64,000 bases of DNA, taken from contig JAYGXS010000001.1 of assembly GCA_036362985.1 (NCBI GenBank), positions 19,199,604 to 19,263,603 on the forward strand, in the 5' to 3' direction. The DNA comes from Ligula intestinalis. Its lineage: Eukaryota; Platyhelminthes; Cestoda; Diphyllobothriidea; Diphyllobothriidae. The notes beneath the pieces were generated by a model. The model worked only from the letters and a program-made list of their open reading frames with translations, did no database searches and was not told the DNA's origin. Each line of letters begins with the position of its first letter. Position 1 is the first letter of the stretch. Position numbers and translations under genes: made by a program. Shown one piece after another: positions 49,801-54,298 of this stretch.

Positions 49801-51915
49801 TAGTACACATTGATGAAGGCTCAATGCTGAATCCGTCAGTGCGTCCGCGCCTATCTCTATTCGTCTTACTAGACTTATGAACAATGCCTAAGGAGTTTTT
49901 TATTGTCTGTCCTTCTAACGCAGTTCCATTACTGGCAACGTCACATGTTCTGCCTCATAACTGCTCTGTACAAAGAGGGGGTTCAAGGGTATTTACTTAT
50001 ATTTCCCTTATAAAACCTGGCCTGTCCTGAAGCAATGTAGTCTGCAAGCGGGGGTGGGCTAGGCGCCGCGAAAGTGAGTGTGGATGCAGGGCCTAATTAG
50101 GCTACAGTTACGTGTACGCACGATAAAGGCTTCTTCCTAGGTTTTTTCAGACAGGCGACATCATGAGGGAATCATCGCAGCTTTATCCATAGGCTCGAGT
50201 NNNNNNNNNNGTTTTGCCTAAGAACTGCTTTTCTAAATGCGTAAATAATATGATTGGTGGTGACTACCGATAGTGCGAGATGACAGAAAGGGTGGTGGGC
50301 GTAAAGATGTTCGAAAATGGCACATGAGAAGGCTTGCCGACACGTCTAGATGCGGGTTCGCGTCGCGCCAATGGCCTGCACCCACCTCCACTTCCGGTTT
50401 CCTTGATTTTGTCAGGACGTCGAGCCCGGGTGGAATAGATGAGAGCGCGGTAGATGCGTCGCAAGTCTACGAGCGCTATAAACTAATTCACGTACCACTC
50501 ACCGTCCCTGCGCCCACTGTACTGTGGGGTAAACCGTGGACGTTGTCGAAATTTCATGACTAAGTTCAGTTAACTTGCACAAATAGGCCCCCATAGATAT
50601 CGCTATGAGAAAATATTATTTCTCATTAAATTCGCCATTTTCATTACTTTGGCGTTCGTAATTGCTTATTGTTATTGTAGCATCCCTAGAGTTGAGCTGT
50701 ACCTGGACAGGCTAATTTAGGGTCTTCCCCAATTGGTCAATCTTGTGAAACGCTATAAAAATCTGTCCACTCGCAGGACAGGCTTCCTCAATTTGCTACT
50801 GAGCACCCTGCCGTCGTTTCAAATTAGTTCGCGACTATATACTTCCATCTTTTTTAGGGATGTGTACGAAACATACTAGCGCATGATATCATTCCCATGA
50901 ATAGCGTTTTTTTGTTGTACTAAGTGTAATTATGCCATCCTCCCCGTACATTTGATTTTCTTCGTTTGAGCCTTAGCTTCATTTATCCCGACATTTAGGC
51001 TGAGGGCAGTACTTGCTATGAGATCCTGGCCAATGTGAAAAAGGAAGAGGCCCCCGCCACTTGCCATCCTTCTCACTTCTTCGTCTCCGCACTAACACCC
51101 AATGAAACACAGGAACCGGGCTGGCGGTTTTCCATATTTGCTGACGCCGCCGAGGAGCATAACTTTGTTGTTATGACTGACGACAATGATCGGTACTACT
51201 CGAAGGATCCAACTGCATGGAGCACGATGATAGACCGCGAGTGGCCTATTTCTGAACGGTGAGTCTGTCCTCCGAAAAAGCAGATTGTATACGTGCGCAC
51301 CTGATGGAACGGTGGTTCCCTACCACGTTCAGAGACGACCGAAATACATTTTTTAAAACACGACGGACGGTTTAGTCCAAATTGGTCTTGTTTGTGACTT
51401 CCTGTCATGGTACGACACAAGATTGAGACGTCTGAGGAGGCAAGTAAGACCAGCAGTAGCGAACCGGTTCACAGAGGTGTAATTTATTAAGGCATGCCGC
51501 ACGGAATCGCAGTTGGTTCAGTAACATTTCCTCATTCTGCAGACCTCTTACCCTTGAATATTGACGACCACAGTTGTCCAAATCGTATTAAGGCGAACTG
51601 GGACCACTAAGTGTTTCGTCGTGTATTTGCCCAATCAACACAAACTCACTTACTTCTACTCCTTTTTTTTTCAGTACACCTGACTGCAAGGATCTGATTC
51701 TGGCTATGGTGGAGGCCGTGCTCCCGCATACGACGGATCGAGAATCATCGTTTGCCTCTAATTCACCTGTAGTTATCAGCCAAAACTGGATATCAAAGAT
51801 AAATGACTGTTTACTACCGATGTCCGTAAAATCCGCAAGCAGTGGGTGTGGTGATCTCAAACCGCCGTCCGTGCTCCACCTCAGTGTGTCTTTCCGGCCC
51901 ACAACGTGTCTATGA
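10783..51915 (+). CDS. EDEM3: EDEM3 homologue, whole gene span (15 exons, 1148 aa)
   Basis: ER alpha-mannosidase-like protein of glycoside hydrolase family 47. EDEM3 proteins trim mannose from misfolded glycoproteins in the ER lumen and mark them for ER-associated degradation. I joined fifteen exons by GT-AG borders; every phase matches and the sum is 3447 nt. Domains in order: hydrophobic N-terminus (residues about 6-24), GH47 domain (about 40-500), poorly conserved linker, PA domain (about 730-950), C-terminal extension. Visible key residues: E131 in [11 protein letters not shown], where the catalytic acid of EDEM proteins lies; C208 and C211 in CTACAGT; E394 and E397 in LRPELIES; T480 in STEAHLLP, the calcium-ligand position of GH47. 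The PA domain after GH47 singles out EDEM3 from EDEM1 and EDEM2. The start is the first ATG after an in-frame TGA at 10729. The protein is longer than human EDEM3 (about 930 aa) and ends FRPTTCL, with no KDEL-like signal. Confidence 0.93.
10928..10973 (+). CDS. EDEM3: EDEM3 exon 2 (46 bp)
   Basis: This micro-exon codes residues 38-53 and reads [12 protein letters not shown], the conserved start of the GH47 fold in EDEM proteins. It lies between a 32-bp intron (TTTCTAG acceptor) and a 34-bp intron (GTATGT donor). It ends in phase 0. Confidence 0.9.
11008..11148 (+). CDS. EDEM3: EDEM3 exon 3
   Basis: Codes residues 54-100: [14 protein letters not shown], then [22 protein letters not shown], the two signature blocks at the start of EDEM GH47 domains. 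Acceptor TTTGTAG, donor GTAAGC, both ends phase 0. Confidence 0.95.
11180..11292 (+). CDS. EDEM3: EDEM3 exon 4 (catalytic acid region)
   Basis: Codes residues 101-138 after a 31-bp intron. It carries [12 protein letters not shown]; the E (residue 131) is at the position of the catalytic acid described for EDEM proteins. The donor is GTAACG. The last codon, a glycine, is completed by the first base of exon 5, 3.4 kb away. Confidence 0.94.
13803..13865 (+). mobile_element. SINE body fragment (copy 1)
   Basis: GACTGGCTAACAACAACCAG followed by TAAGCCAGAAAGGAATG. It matches the body of the tRNA-derived SINE seen at 26010, 26250 and 26410. The remainder of intron 4 (11293-13800) contains a GAA microsatellite at about 13139-13158 and otherwise nothing I recognise. 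Confidence 0.4.
14340..14460 (+). mobile_element. tRNA-derived SINE (copy 2)
   Basis: A tRNA-like head: box A-like GTTGGGCTATTTAATGC, then box B-like AGATTCGAATCGC. It is followed by the family body (CTAACGACGGCTTATAAACC and AAAATGGTCATTTCGA). It lies just before exon 5 in the EDEM3 sense direction. Confidence 0.5.
14691..14889 (+). CDS. EDEM3: EDEM3 exon 5
   Basis: Codes residues 138-204: GLLGGH, then [20 protein letters not shown], then [10 protein letters not shown], all GH47/EDEM blocks. The acceptor is ACGGCAG. I end the exon at GAG|GTTAGC because the conserved text stops there and the phase fits exon 6. The open frame that runs on to 15252 is intron read-through. Confidence 0.93.
15671..15785 (-). 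repeat. Inverted 5' copy of Penelope-like element segment
   Basis: About 115 bp that are the reverse complement of 16308-16420 (for example GGGCTTTGTTGGAGAGCAAA against its complement near 16410), around 90% identical by eye. It explains why the open frame from 15670 has no polymerase-like text until about residue 40. Confidence 0.85.
15790..16883 (+). pseudogene. Penelope-like element: partial RT and GIY-YIG endonuclease
   Basis: 15790-16179 codes the end of a Penelope-type [15 protein letters not shown] with the catalytic DD, then [20 protein letters not shown]. After frameshifts, 16308-16883 codes a GIY-YIG endonuclease: [13 protein letters not shown], a stop (TAA 16506-16508) where the tyrosine of Y-I-G should be, then [20 protein letters not shown] and [22 protein letters not shown]. 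The N-terminal half of the RT is missing. RT plus C-terminal GIY-YIG is the hallmark of this retroelement class. Confidence 0.87.
16884..18290. other. Stretch without recognised gene (intron 5)
   Basis: Several short open frames exist on both strands but none shows a known motif or splice context. A run of nine Gs lies near 18007. I see no transposon ends here. Confidence 0.5.
18295..18630 (+). repeat. Unnamed repeat family R1, copy A
   Basis: Begins CTACAGTAGAGCCCCTATCT, includes CTCATGAAATGTCAG, and ends near GAAAGAATATGTTTCGGTTT. Copies with the same order of blocks lie at 20185-20470 (+) and 20670-21070 (-). Confidence 0.6.
18830..19770 (+). pseudogene. CR1-like LINE RT C-terminal fragment
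   Basis: Starts inside the RT palm: LYADDLKIW with the catalytic ADD, then [38 protein letters not shown]. With frameshifts it continues as [41 protein letters not shown] and [20 protein letters not shown]. It ends at about 19735-19770 in the GGCC-type 3' tail (GGGCCTCGGGCCT). It is 5'-truncated and dead. Confidence 0.8.
19790..19960 (-). repeat. Unnamed repeat R1, partial copy E
   Basis: Shares AACCAAAAGATGCTCTTTTT and the following poorly conserved TTTAAAAAGA-type text with copy C (20690-20780) and with 40770-40930. It starts directly behind the LINE tail at about 19770. Confidence 0.45.
20185..20470 (+). repeat. Unnamed repeat R1, copy B
   Basis: CTACAGTAGATTCCTTATCT, CTCATGAAATTTCACCCGAT, GCTTAAAAAAGGGTATCTTT. 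It faces copy C head to head, giving an imperfect inverted repeat of roughly 350 bp per arm. Confidence 0.6.
20670..21070 (-). repeat. Unnamed repeat R1, copy C
   Basis: Inverse of copy B: AACCGAAAGATACTCTTTCT at the left, TGACATTTCATGAGATAGGG and AATCTACTGTA at the right. It lies directly downstream, in the - direction, of the Penelope-like GIY-YIG fragment at 21130-21408, so R1 may be part of that element's untranslated region. Confidence 0.6.
21130..21408 (-). pseudogene. Penelope-like GIY-YIG endonuclease fragment
   Basis: 92 residues on the - strand: [18 protein letters not shown], then [20 protein letters not shown] and [12 protein letters not shown] and HTVETGHKF. The C-x2-C and the G-Q-T block match the GIY-YIG end of Penelope-like elements. 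The tyrosine pair is degenerate. No RT is attached. Confidence 0.8.
21740..21860 (-). repeat. Unnamed repeat R1, partial copy D
   Basis: GACTGAAATATATTGAGGTT, GGTTGCACAGTGATCAGTAT and AAGGAATCTACTG match, in reverse, bases 18300-18440 of copy A. From 21860 to 22550 nothing is recognised. Confidence 0.5.
22550..22770. mobile_element. SINE fragments in both orientations
   Basis: 22555-22625 in reverse has the SINE body (AACTGATGAAAGCCAATGAG, GCCAGAAACAGCCATTCCAG). 22705-22740 forward has a tRNA-like head: GGGTTAGAGCGTTGGACTTC, then TAATC, resembling the A-box and anticodon arm of a tRNA-Arg(UCU). Their exact borders are not clear. Confidence 0.4.
22985..25370 (-). pseudogene. Jockey/Ingi-like LINE, 5'-truncated (RT and C-terminus)
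   Basis: - strand. 25131-24142 is one open frame: [74 protein letters not shown]9 homopolymer near 24145 shifts the frame, and 24134-23679 goes on with [13 protein letters not shown] and [12 protein letters not shown]. 23728-23057 is the C-terminus with a Cys/His cluster (CPDC...CHLFDC) and [16 protein letters not shown]. The 3' tail is GAATAAAGAATAAAG-like at 22985-23045. It lacks the endonuclease; text starts around 25370 with stops. It is related to, but distinct from, the LINE at 28997-32368. Confidence 0.88.
26010..26115 (-). mobile_element. tRNA-derived SINE (copy 3)
   Basis: - strand: box A-like GTGGGTTAGAGCATTT, then box B GGATTCGAGCC, then the body GGCTGGCTGACGACGAACAA and GTCAGAAATGGCCATTCTAG. 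It is the clearest copy of the family. 25371-26010 upstream holds nothing else recognised. Confidence 0.6.
26250..26400 (-). mobile_element. tRNA-derived SINE (copy 4)
   Basis: - strand: GCGCTTGTAACTAACAAGGT, TCACCAATTGGATGCTCAGG, then GGCTGACTGAGGACGGCTAA and AAACGGCCAGTCCAGTCCTC. It shares the AACTAACAAGGTCAC block with copy 3; box B is eroded. Confidence 0.5.
26410..26600 (+). mobile_element. tRNA-derived SINE (copy 5)
   Basis: + strand: box B-like GGGTTCGGGCCTC, then GGCTGGCTGATGATGACTAG, AGGCCAGAAATGATCATCCT and AGTTTCCATTGTCTTT. It stands back to back with copy 4. Confidence 0.55.
27767..27956 (+). CDS. EDEM3: EDEM3 exon 6
   Basis: Codes residues 205-268: [20 protein letters not shown], then the block ending [11 protein letters not shown]. 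The two cysteines (208, 211) sit in the conserved EDEM CTACAGT motif. Acceptor TTTTCAG, donor GTAAGC; it ends in phase 1. It lies 12.9 kb downstream of exon 5. Confidence 0.95.
28437..28678 (+). CDS. EDEM3: EDEM3 exon 7
   Basis: Codes residues 268-348: [18 protein letters not shown], a core GH47 motif, then the stretch ending [12 protein letters not shown]. Acceptor CTATAG, donor GTAGGT, phase 0 at the end. The intron before it is 480 bp. Confidence 0.95.
28997..29080 (+). pseudogene. LINE N-terminus with 2A-like motif
   Basis: ATG at 28997 opens [20 protein letters not shown] followed by EANPGP. A leucine-rich stretch followed by x-E-x-N-P-G-P is the layout of 2A-like, ribosome-skipping leaders known from the N-termini of several LINE clades. 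The aspartate of the consensus D-V/I-E-x-N-P-G-P is valine here, which should weaken skipping. A one-base frameshift separates it from the PHD finger. Confidence 0.65.
29061..30248 (+). pseudogene. LINE PHD finger and APE endonuclease
   Basis: A 390-residue open frame. A PHD finger comes first: CSFC, CGSC, then the C-x4-H-x2-C step (CNGWCHLRC) and CPSC, a C4HC3 pattern. Then the endonuclease: [47 protein letters not shown] and GSDHLPIL, all APE catalytic blocks. It would nick the target DNA. The frame closes at TGA 30246-30248 after a frameshift near 30225; the continuation ([13 protein letters not shown]) is in another frame. Confidence 0.87.
30240..32368 (+). pseudogene. LINE reverse transcriptase and C-terminal Cys/His cluster
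   Basis: One frame interrupted by in-frame stops near 30356, at 30884-30886 (TGA) and at 31610-31612 (TAG). Blocks: [103 protein letters not shown]. The C-terminus has [18 protein letters not shown], a Cys/His cluster, and [16 protein letters not shown]. If the three stops were absent, the RT would be complete in length. Confidence 0.88.
32593..32669. repeat. Foldback: 34-bp arms with 9-nt loop
   Basis: Arms 32593-32626 and 32636-32669 pair over 34 bp with a single mismatch. The core is CGATCGCTGGGACAATACTT against its complement. A third copy of one arm lies at 32741-32772. Confidence 0.9.
32741..32772 (+). repeat. Third copy of the foldback arm
   Basis: AAAGTATTGTCCCAGCGATC followed by GAGTCGTCTTCT, nearly identical to the right arm at 32636-32669. 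The flanking text GAAAGCTAAAGCG near 32810 also repeats AAAGCTAAAGCGG near 32580, so a unit of about 230 bp may be duplicated. Confidence 0.85.
33400..33560 (+). mobile_element. Possible diverged SINE
   Basis: GCTGGTGCAGCACG (A-box-like) and GTGCTCGAATCTC (B-box-like) about 35 bp apart, followed by weakly matching body text (AATACTAATTTCGATCCATGG). This is much weaker than copies 3 to 5. The rest of 32773-34588 holds nothing recognised. Confidence 0.25.
34589..34852 (+). CDS. EDEM3: EDEM3 exon 8
   Basis: Codes residues 349-436: [42 protein letters not shown] and [12 protein letters not shown]. The RPELIES block holds the acidic residues (394, 397) expected in the GH47 active-site barrel. Acceptor TTTTCAG, donor GTGAGT, both ends phase 0. 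Confidence 0.96.
35820..36817 (-). pseudogene. Penelope-like element fragment with GIY-YIG domain
   Basis: - strand 36817-36422: [68 protein letters not shown]. This is the end of the RT linker plus a GIY-YIG endonuclease, with the second tyrosine block eroded. Downstream (36420-35820) is untranslated text that includes a hammerhead-ribozyme-like stretch at 35996-36040. The element lies in EDEM3 intron 8, antisense to the gene. No RT core is attached. The rest of intron 8 (34853-35820, 36820-37430) holds no gene; a (GA)n run lies near 34985. Confidence 0.8.
37430..38206 (+). CDS. EDEM3: EDEM3 exon 9 (end of GH47 and linker)
   Basis: This is the largest exon (777 bp, residues 437-695). It starts with the end of GH47: [17 protein letters not shown] and STEAHLLP, with the calcium-binding threonine position at 480. 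A low-conservation linker rich in A, S, Q and E follows, then [10 protein letters not shown] and [12 protein letters not shown], which match the region before the PA domain in EDEM3. The open frame reaches back to 37004, but CTCCTCAG|GAT at 37430 is the acceptor. Confidence 0.94.
38375..38520 (+). repeat. Unnamed repeat R2, copy 1
   Basis: CTTACTGACGGGATAGCTTC, CGCAGTCAGCCCAGTGCGTG, TTGTTGTGTGGAGTGGCTAA, TAATGTGGCCTTTATGGCGC. Blocks in the same order lie at 47570-47720. Beyond it, 38521-39966 contains a C-run at about 38574-38590 and no gene. Confidence 0.6.
39967..40048 (+). CDS. EDEM3: EDEM3 exon 10 (82 bp)
   Basis: Codes residues 696-723, [17 protein letters not shown], matching the short helix before the PA domain of EDEM3. 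The acceptor is TTTACAG; the donor is GTGCGT (less certain, because two overlapping GT choices exist). It ends in phase 1, which exon 11 needs. Confidence 0.85.
40770..40930 (-). repeat. Unnamed repeat R1, partial copy F
   Basis: AACCAAAAGTTGGCCTATCT, TCGAGTATAAAAATTGAAGA, AGACGTGATTTGCT match bases 20690-20760 of copy C. It shows that the R1 family also occurs in EDEM3 intron 10. The remainder of 40049-41749 has no gene I recognise. Confidence 0.5.
41750..42243 (+). CDS. EDEM3: EDEM3 exon 11 (first half of PA domain)
   Basis: Codes residues 723-887. [20 protein letters not shown] opens the PA domain. A Pro/Glu/Ser-rich insert of about 100 residues, longer than in vertebrate EDEM3, follows. 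Then comes [20 protein letters not shown], the classic PA-domain core. Acceptor TACCCAG, donor GTGAGT. Confidence 0.92.
42244..45885. other. EDEM3 intron 11, no recognised content
   Basis: 3.6 kb of AT-rich sequence. No long open frame, no transposon motif, no repeat shared with the rest of the window that I could see. Confidence 0.5.
45886..46126 (+). CDS. EDEM3: EDEM3 exon 12 (second half of PA domain)
   Basis: Codes residues 888-968: [10 protein letters not shown], then HQLFSMSGD, then [13 protein letters not shown], which completes the PA domain. The acceptor is TGCATAG. The donor is A|GTTAGT, just before an in-frame TAG. Its phase 1 fits exon 13 exactly. Confidence 0.9.
46676..46764 (+). 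repeat. Unnamed repeat R3, copy 1
   Basis: CCATCGATCAGCACACC, CCATTTCTGATGACGTGATA, CCAGGTCCAATTGGATTAGC. Copy 2 is 0.6 kb downstream in the same orientation. Confidence 0.65.
47165..47269. mobile_element. 105-bp MITE with TA ends (pogo/Tigger-like)
   Basis: Terminal inverted repeats: TACAGCAGTCGCCGGTTATA at the left and, read in reverse from 47269, TACAGTAGTCGCTGGTTATT at the right, continuing as AAGCCC on both sides. The outermost TA on each side fits a TA target-site duplication and CAGT-type ends, as in pogo/Tigger elements of the Tc1/mariner superfamily. It has no coding capacity. Confidence 0.75.
47297..47388 (+). repeat. Unnamed repeat R3, copy 2
   Basis: CGTCGATCAGCAAGCC, CCATTTCTCGTTGACGTAAT, CCAGGTCCAGCTGGATTAGC. 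Same order and orientation as 46676-46764, with the MITE lying between the two. Confidence 0.65.
47570..47950 (+). repeat. Unnamed repeat R2, copy 2 (longest)
   Basis: Its left part (CGCAGTCAGCCTAGTATCTG, TTTATGTGGCCTCTATG) matches 38375-38520. Its right part (CGCGCCGGCCAAATCCTGCC, ACTGCGGTAGATGTTGCAAA) matches 50340-50480. It is therefore the copy that links the other two. Confidence 0.6.
48270..49140 (+). repeat. Tandem duplication, two units of about 420-450 bp
   Basis: Unit 1 starts at 48270 (TTTATTACTGTGCCTGTGAC) and unit 2 at 48689 (TTTATTACTGCGCCCGTGAC), a period of 419 bp. Both units contain CTTAGGGTGTATAACC, GTAGTAGTTAGTG, TCACGCACA, GGTCATATGCGCGAC and CACTCCCAGATATG in the same order. 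Divergence is around 20% with small indels. The whole lies in EDEM3 intron 12. Confidence 0.85.
49434..49477 (+). CDS. EDEM3: EDEM3 exon 13 (44 bp)
   Basis: This micro-exon was inferred to bridge the phase gap between exons 12 (phase 1) and 14 (phase 0). It reads [14 protein letters not shown] between TCTCTTAG and GTAAAC. No homology supports it by itself; the support is phase, splice sites and open frame, so it is less certain than its neighbours. Confidence 0.65.
50201..50210. other. Assembly gap (ten Ns)
   Basis: A run of exactly ten Ns inside EDEM3 intron 13. The length is a placeholder; real missing sequence may be much longer. Confidence 0.95.
50270..50540 (+). repeat. Unnamed repeat R2, copy 3 (right part)
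   Basis: CACGTCTAGATGCGGGTTCG, TTCCTTGATTTTGTCAGGAC, GCGCGGTAGATGCGTCGCAA match the right part of 47570-47950. It starts soon after the assembly gap, so its left part may lie in the missing bases. Confidence 0.55.
50999..51258 (+). CDS. EDEM3: EDEM3 exon 14
   Basis: Codes residues 983-1069: [17 protein letters not shown] and then [20 protein letters not shown] and PISER. The acceptor is ACATTTAG, the donor GTGAGT, ending in phase 2. The region lies beyond the PA domain, where EDEM3 proteins vary, so assignment rests on frame continuity with exons 13 and 15. Confidence 0.75.
51675..51915 (+). CDS. EDEM3: EDEM3 exon 15 (last coding exon)
   Basis: Codes residues 1069-1148 after a pyrimidine-rich acceptor (T-run then CAG). 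It ends at TGA 51913-51915 with the peptide FRPTTCL. No KDEL, HDEL or similar ER-retention tail is present. An alternative last exon cannot be excluded. Confidence 0.72.
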
Positions 51916-53400
51916 TGACTGCCTGTAACACAGCAATGGTTTCTGTTGCCCCTTCGTCTTTCACTGCAAATTTGTTTAGCACCTGCCAGTTAGATCATCC
52001 CGTCAATCTTCGGGATTGTGACTTCAGCTTCTATTTGGAACCTGCGTCACCTTTAATCTTGGAAACTGCCTCCGCCTCAAACTGCAATTTAGGTGCATAT
52101 TTATTTTAAATTGTCTTTCTTAATACGATCTTTGAACGATATGCTGTAGTCTTCTGTCTTGCACGTACATTTTGGTGGAGGGAGAGGGAATGACGACACA
52201 GACCATCGAAAGGAGCGATTTCCGAAAGAAAAGATGAACACAGCGATAAGAAGGGAAGTAACGAAGCATGTATTATTGCTATGATCTCAGTAGGTGAAAA
52301 CATTGTACAAAATTATAGCAGTAGGTTTTTGCAACAGCAGTTTTATAATTAGAGAATTTTGGGTTGTGCTCTGCCACACGCTCCTTCAGGATGAAAGCAT
52401 CGCGAAGTCACCGAAGCTTTAGGTGAAGTCGGTCATATGGACCTTAAAGGAACGTTGACAGAGTCAAAACCTAGGACTATGTAATAAAGAACATTCTTAC
52501 CTCAAAATTCCCTAGAGTGCATTTCGGATGCACTCGAAGATTTTGGCATATTTTCTATCGTTGTCAACGAATCCATCACCATTCTATGAAGGTTTAGATA
52601 ATTGTGTACGCAAACCTTTTTGGAATGGATGAGGGGTCCGCCGACTATCTGCACCTCAAACCAACCGGTCGAAGTCGGAGTTCCCTCGCCGGTCTAATGA
52701 AGTAGTATCACTAACTCTGCCTTACCACTTCAATGCTCGGACCGAATTCGGAGACGAGCTTCTTCTTAAACATTTCAAACTAGTTTGATAGGGAAGTAGT
52801 GCAAGGTTTTGAAACTTACTTTTGGCTCGTACCCTCATGCGCCACTAAAGGGTGTTTTAATACAAGGTTTAACTTACCAGTAGATAACGTGAATCTTAAC
52901 ACCCATGTTTCGAGAGTGCTGAATCCTAGTTTACTGTCCGAATATGATTTGGTTCTTTGGTGCGATGTTCACTCGCCTTCGTCACAAGAGCGCTCCTGAA
53001 GATATCATATTAATGGTATACATATATGGGCAAATTCTAGCATAGCGGAAGGTCTAGAGCCGACGAGTTTGCGTCGATAACCAAGCACAAGATAGATGTT
53101 TGACTTTCGAACTTAAGAAGAGCTTGTTTGGGCTAAGATACCCTGATAAGATACCATTAGATCGCTACCGTCGTGCAGAAGAAAAAATGGGGGACTGCCA
53201 CCCCTGTCAATTAAAGTGCCCCCAGCTGAAGATCCGCTTCGGTTGCTCCGTAGTCGCTAGTTTTTGCTATAAGGGTATGCTGGCTTATGGGCTGCTTATC
53301 AGGACGCGTGGTTTGCAACACGCCCTGGAGGACATTACCAACATTAATGGCGTTGTGCAATACGAAAAGCCTACTAGATATATGGATATCGATTCACACA
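51916..53400. other. EDEM3 3' flank, no recognised gene
   Basis: Bases after the stop codon to about 52490 are likely 3' untranslated region. Beyond that I see only short open frames with no motif. Confidence 0.4.
52483..52488 (+). promoter_or_regulatory. Candidate polyadenylation signal for EDEM3
   Basis: AATAAA about 570 bp after the EDEM3 stop codon. It is a canonical hexamer at a plausible distance, but no transcript evidence is visible. Confidence 0.3.
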
Positions 53401-53402
53401 GA

Positions 53403-53595
53403 TGTACTAGATATAGCTGCGCACCGGATGGCCTATCATCTAAATCGCAAGCTGTTGCCAGGGGCAGAAGCTCAAAAGTATCCGGAGGTGTGGATCACGC
53501 TTTCACTCCACTGCTCGAAGGTGGCCAAAGCCGCGTTTCAAGCTCGCATCTCATCCAGCGCACCCTTGCTATGTTCGATTAACTGTGCTTTGGTA
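53403..53595 (+). CDS. Candidate orphan exon, unrecognised
   Basis: An open stretch between CACACAG and G|GTAAGG reads VLDIAAHRMAYHLNRKLL, then AQKYPEVWITLSLHCSKVAK and AFQARISSSAPLLCSINCAL. Both borders look like splice sites and the composition looks protein-like, but I cannot name the family or join it to another exon. It could equally be a fragment of an old mobile element. Confidence 0.25.
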
Positions 53596-54223
53596 AGGTC
53601 TTTGGGATGTTCGTGCAACCAAGCCTGGAGAACGTGGATGGTCAAAGACGGCAAAATCCTTCAAAGGGGTTCAACGACGAGCAAAAAATGTTCTGCTGCA
53701 CCAACGCGTTTCTTAACTGCTGTGTACCAATAGGAAATTCGAAGGTGTTTGCCTGTATTTCCTTTAATAAACCTGACCCCGATAGAAAAACGCTAGCGCC
53801 GTCGCGCTATTTTGTCCCTGCGTTGCGCGCACACACATGCGCACCCAGGTGCAGCTGCGCATGCGAGAAGGGTTCCTGGTCGGTGTCACCCCCTGTGACA
53901 CGGGGATGCCATTCCCCCCTCTAGTCAGCTCCTCTCTTGTGCACTCACCCCCCCCCTCCCTTCATATCACGCGTGAGTGCAAGTCCGGCGTAGCCTAATC
54001 GATTTTTGTTGTAGCTGGCGTAGGCATCCGACGTTAGAATTTCTCAACCCTTCGTCCGCATCGATCAGATCCTACCTGGCCCGCATTTCGGACGTGGGAT
54101 GCCTGCGCCAAATCGATACATCTTCTTGCACGGCGCGACAGCTGTATCCCCCATGCACGCAACGGGGGGACAGAATAGCGCGACGGTGCTAAGCGACTTC
54201 GCGCGGCGCTAGTGTTTTTCTAC

Positions 54224-54298
54224 CAGGTCGACCTGATAGCTTAAGCTATCCCTCAGATGCCCTAGTAGCAGTTGCTACTAGAGCATTAGAGGGGTAGC
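54224..54298. repeat. Cluster of three adjoining palindromes
   Basis: 54224-54235 is the perfect palindrome CAGGTCGACCTG. 54235-54250 is the perfect palindrome GATAGCTTAAGCTATC. 54245-54270 pairs with 54273-54298 as a 26-bp hairpin with a GT loop, two mismatches and two G-T wobbles. The second palindrome shares its right half with the hairpin's left arm. From 54299 to 55680 I recognise nothing. Confidence 0.9.
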
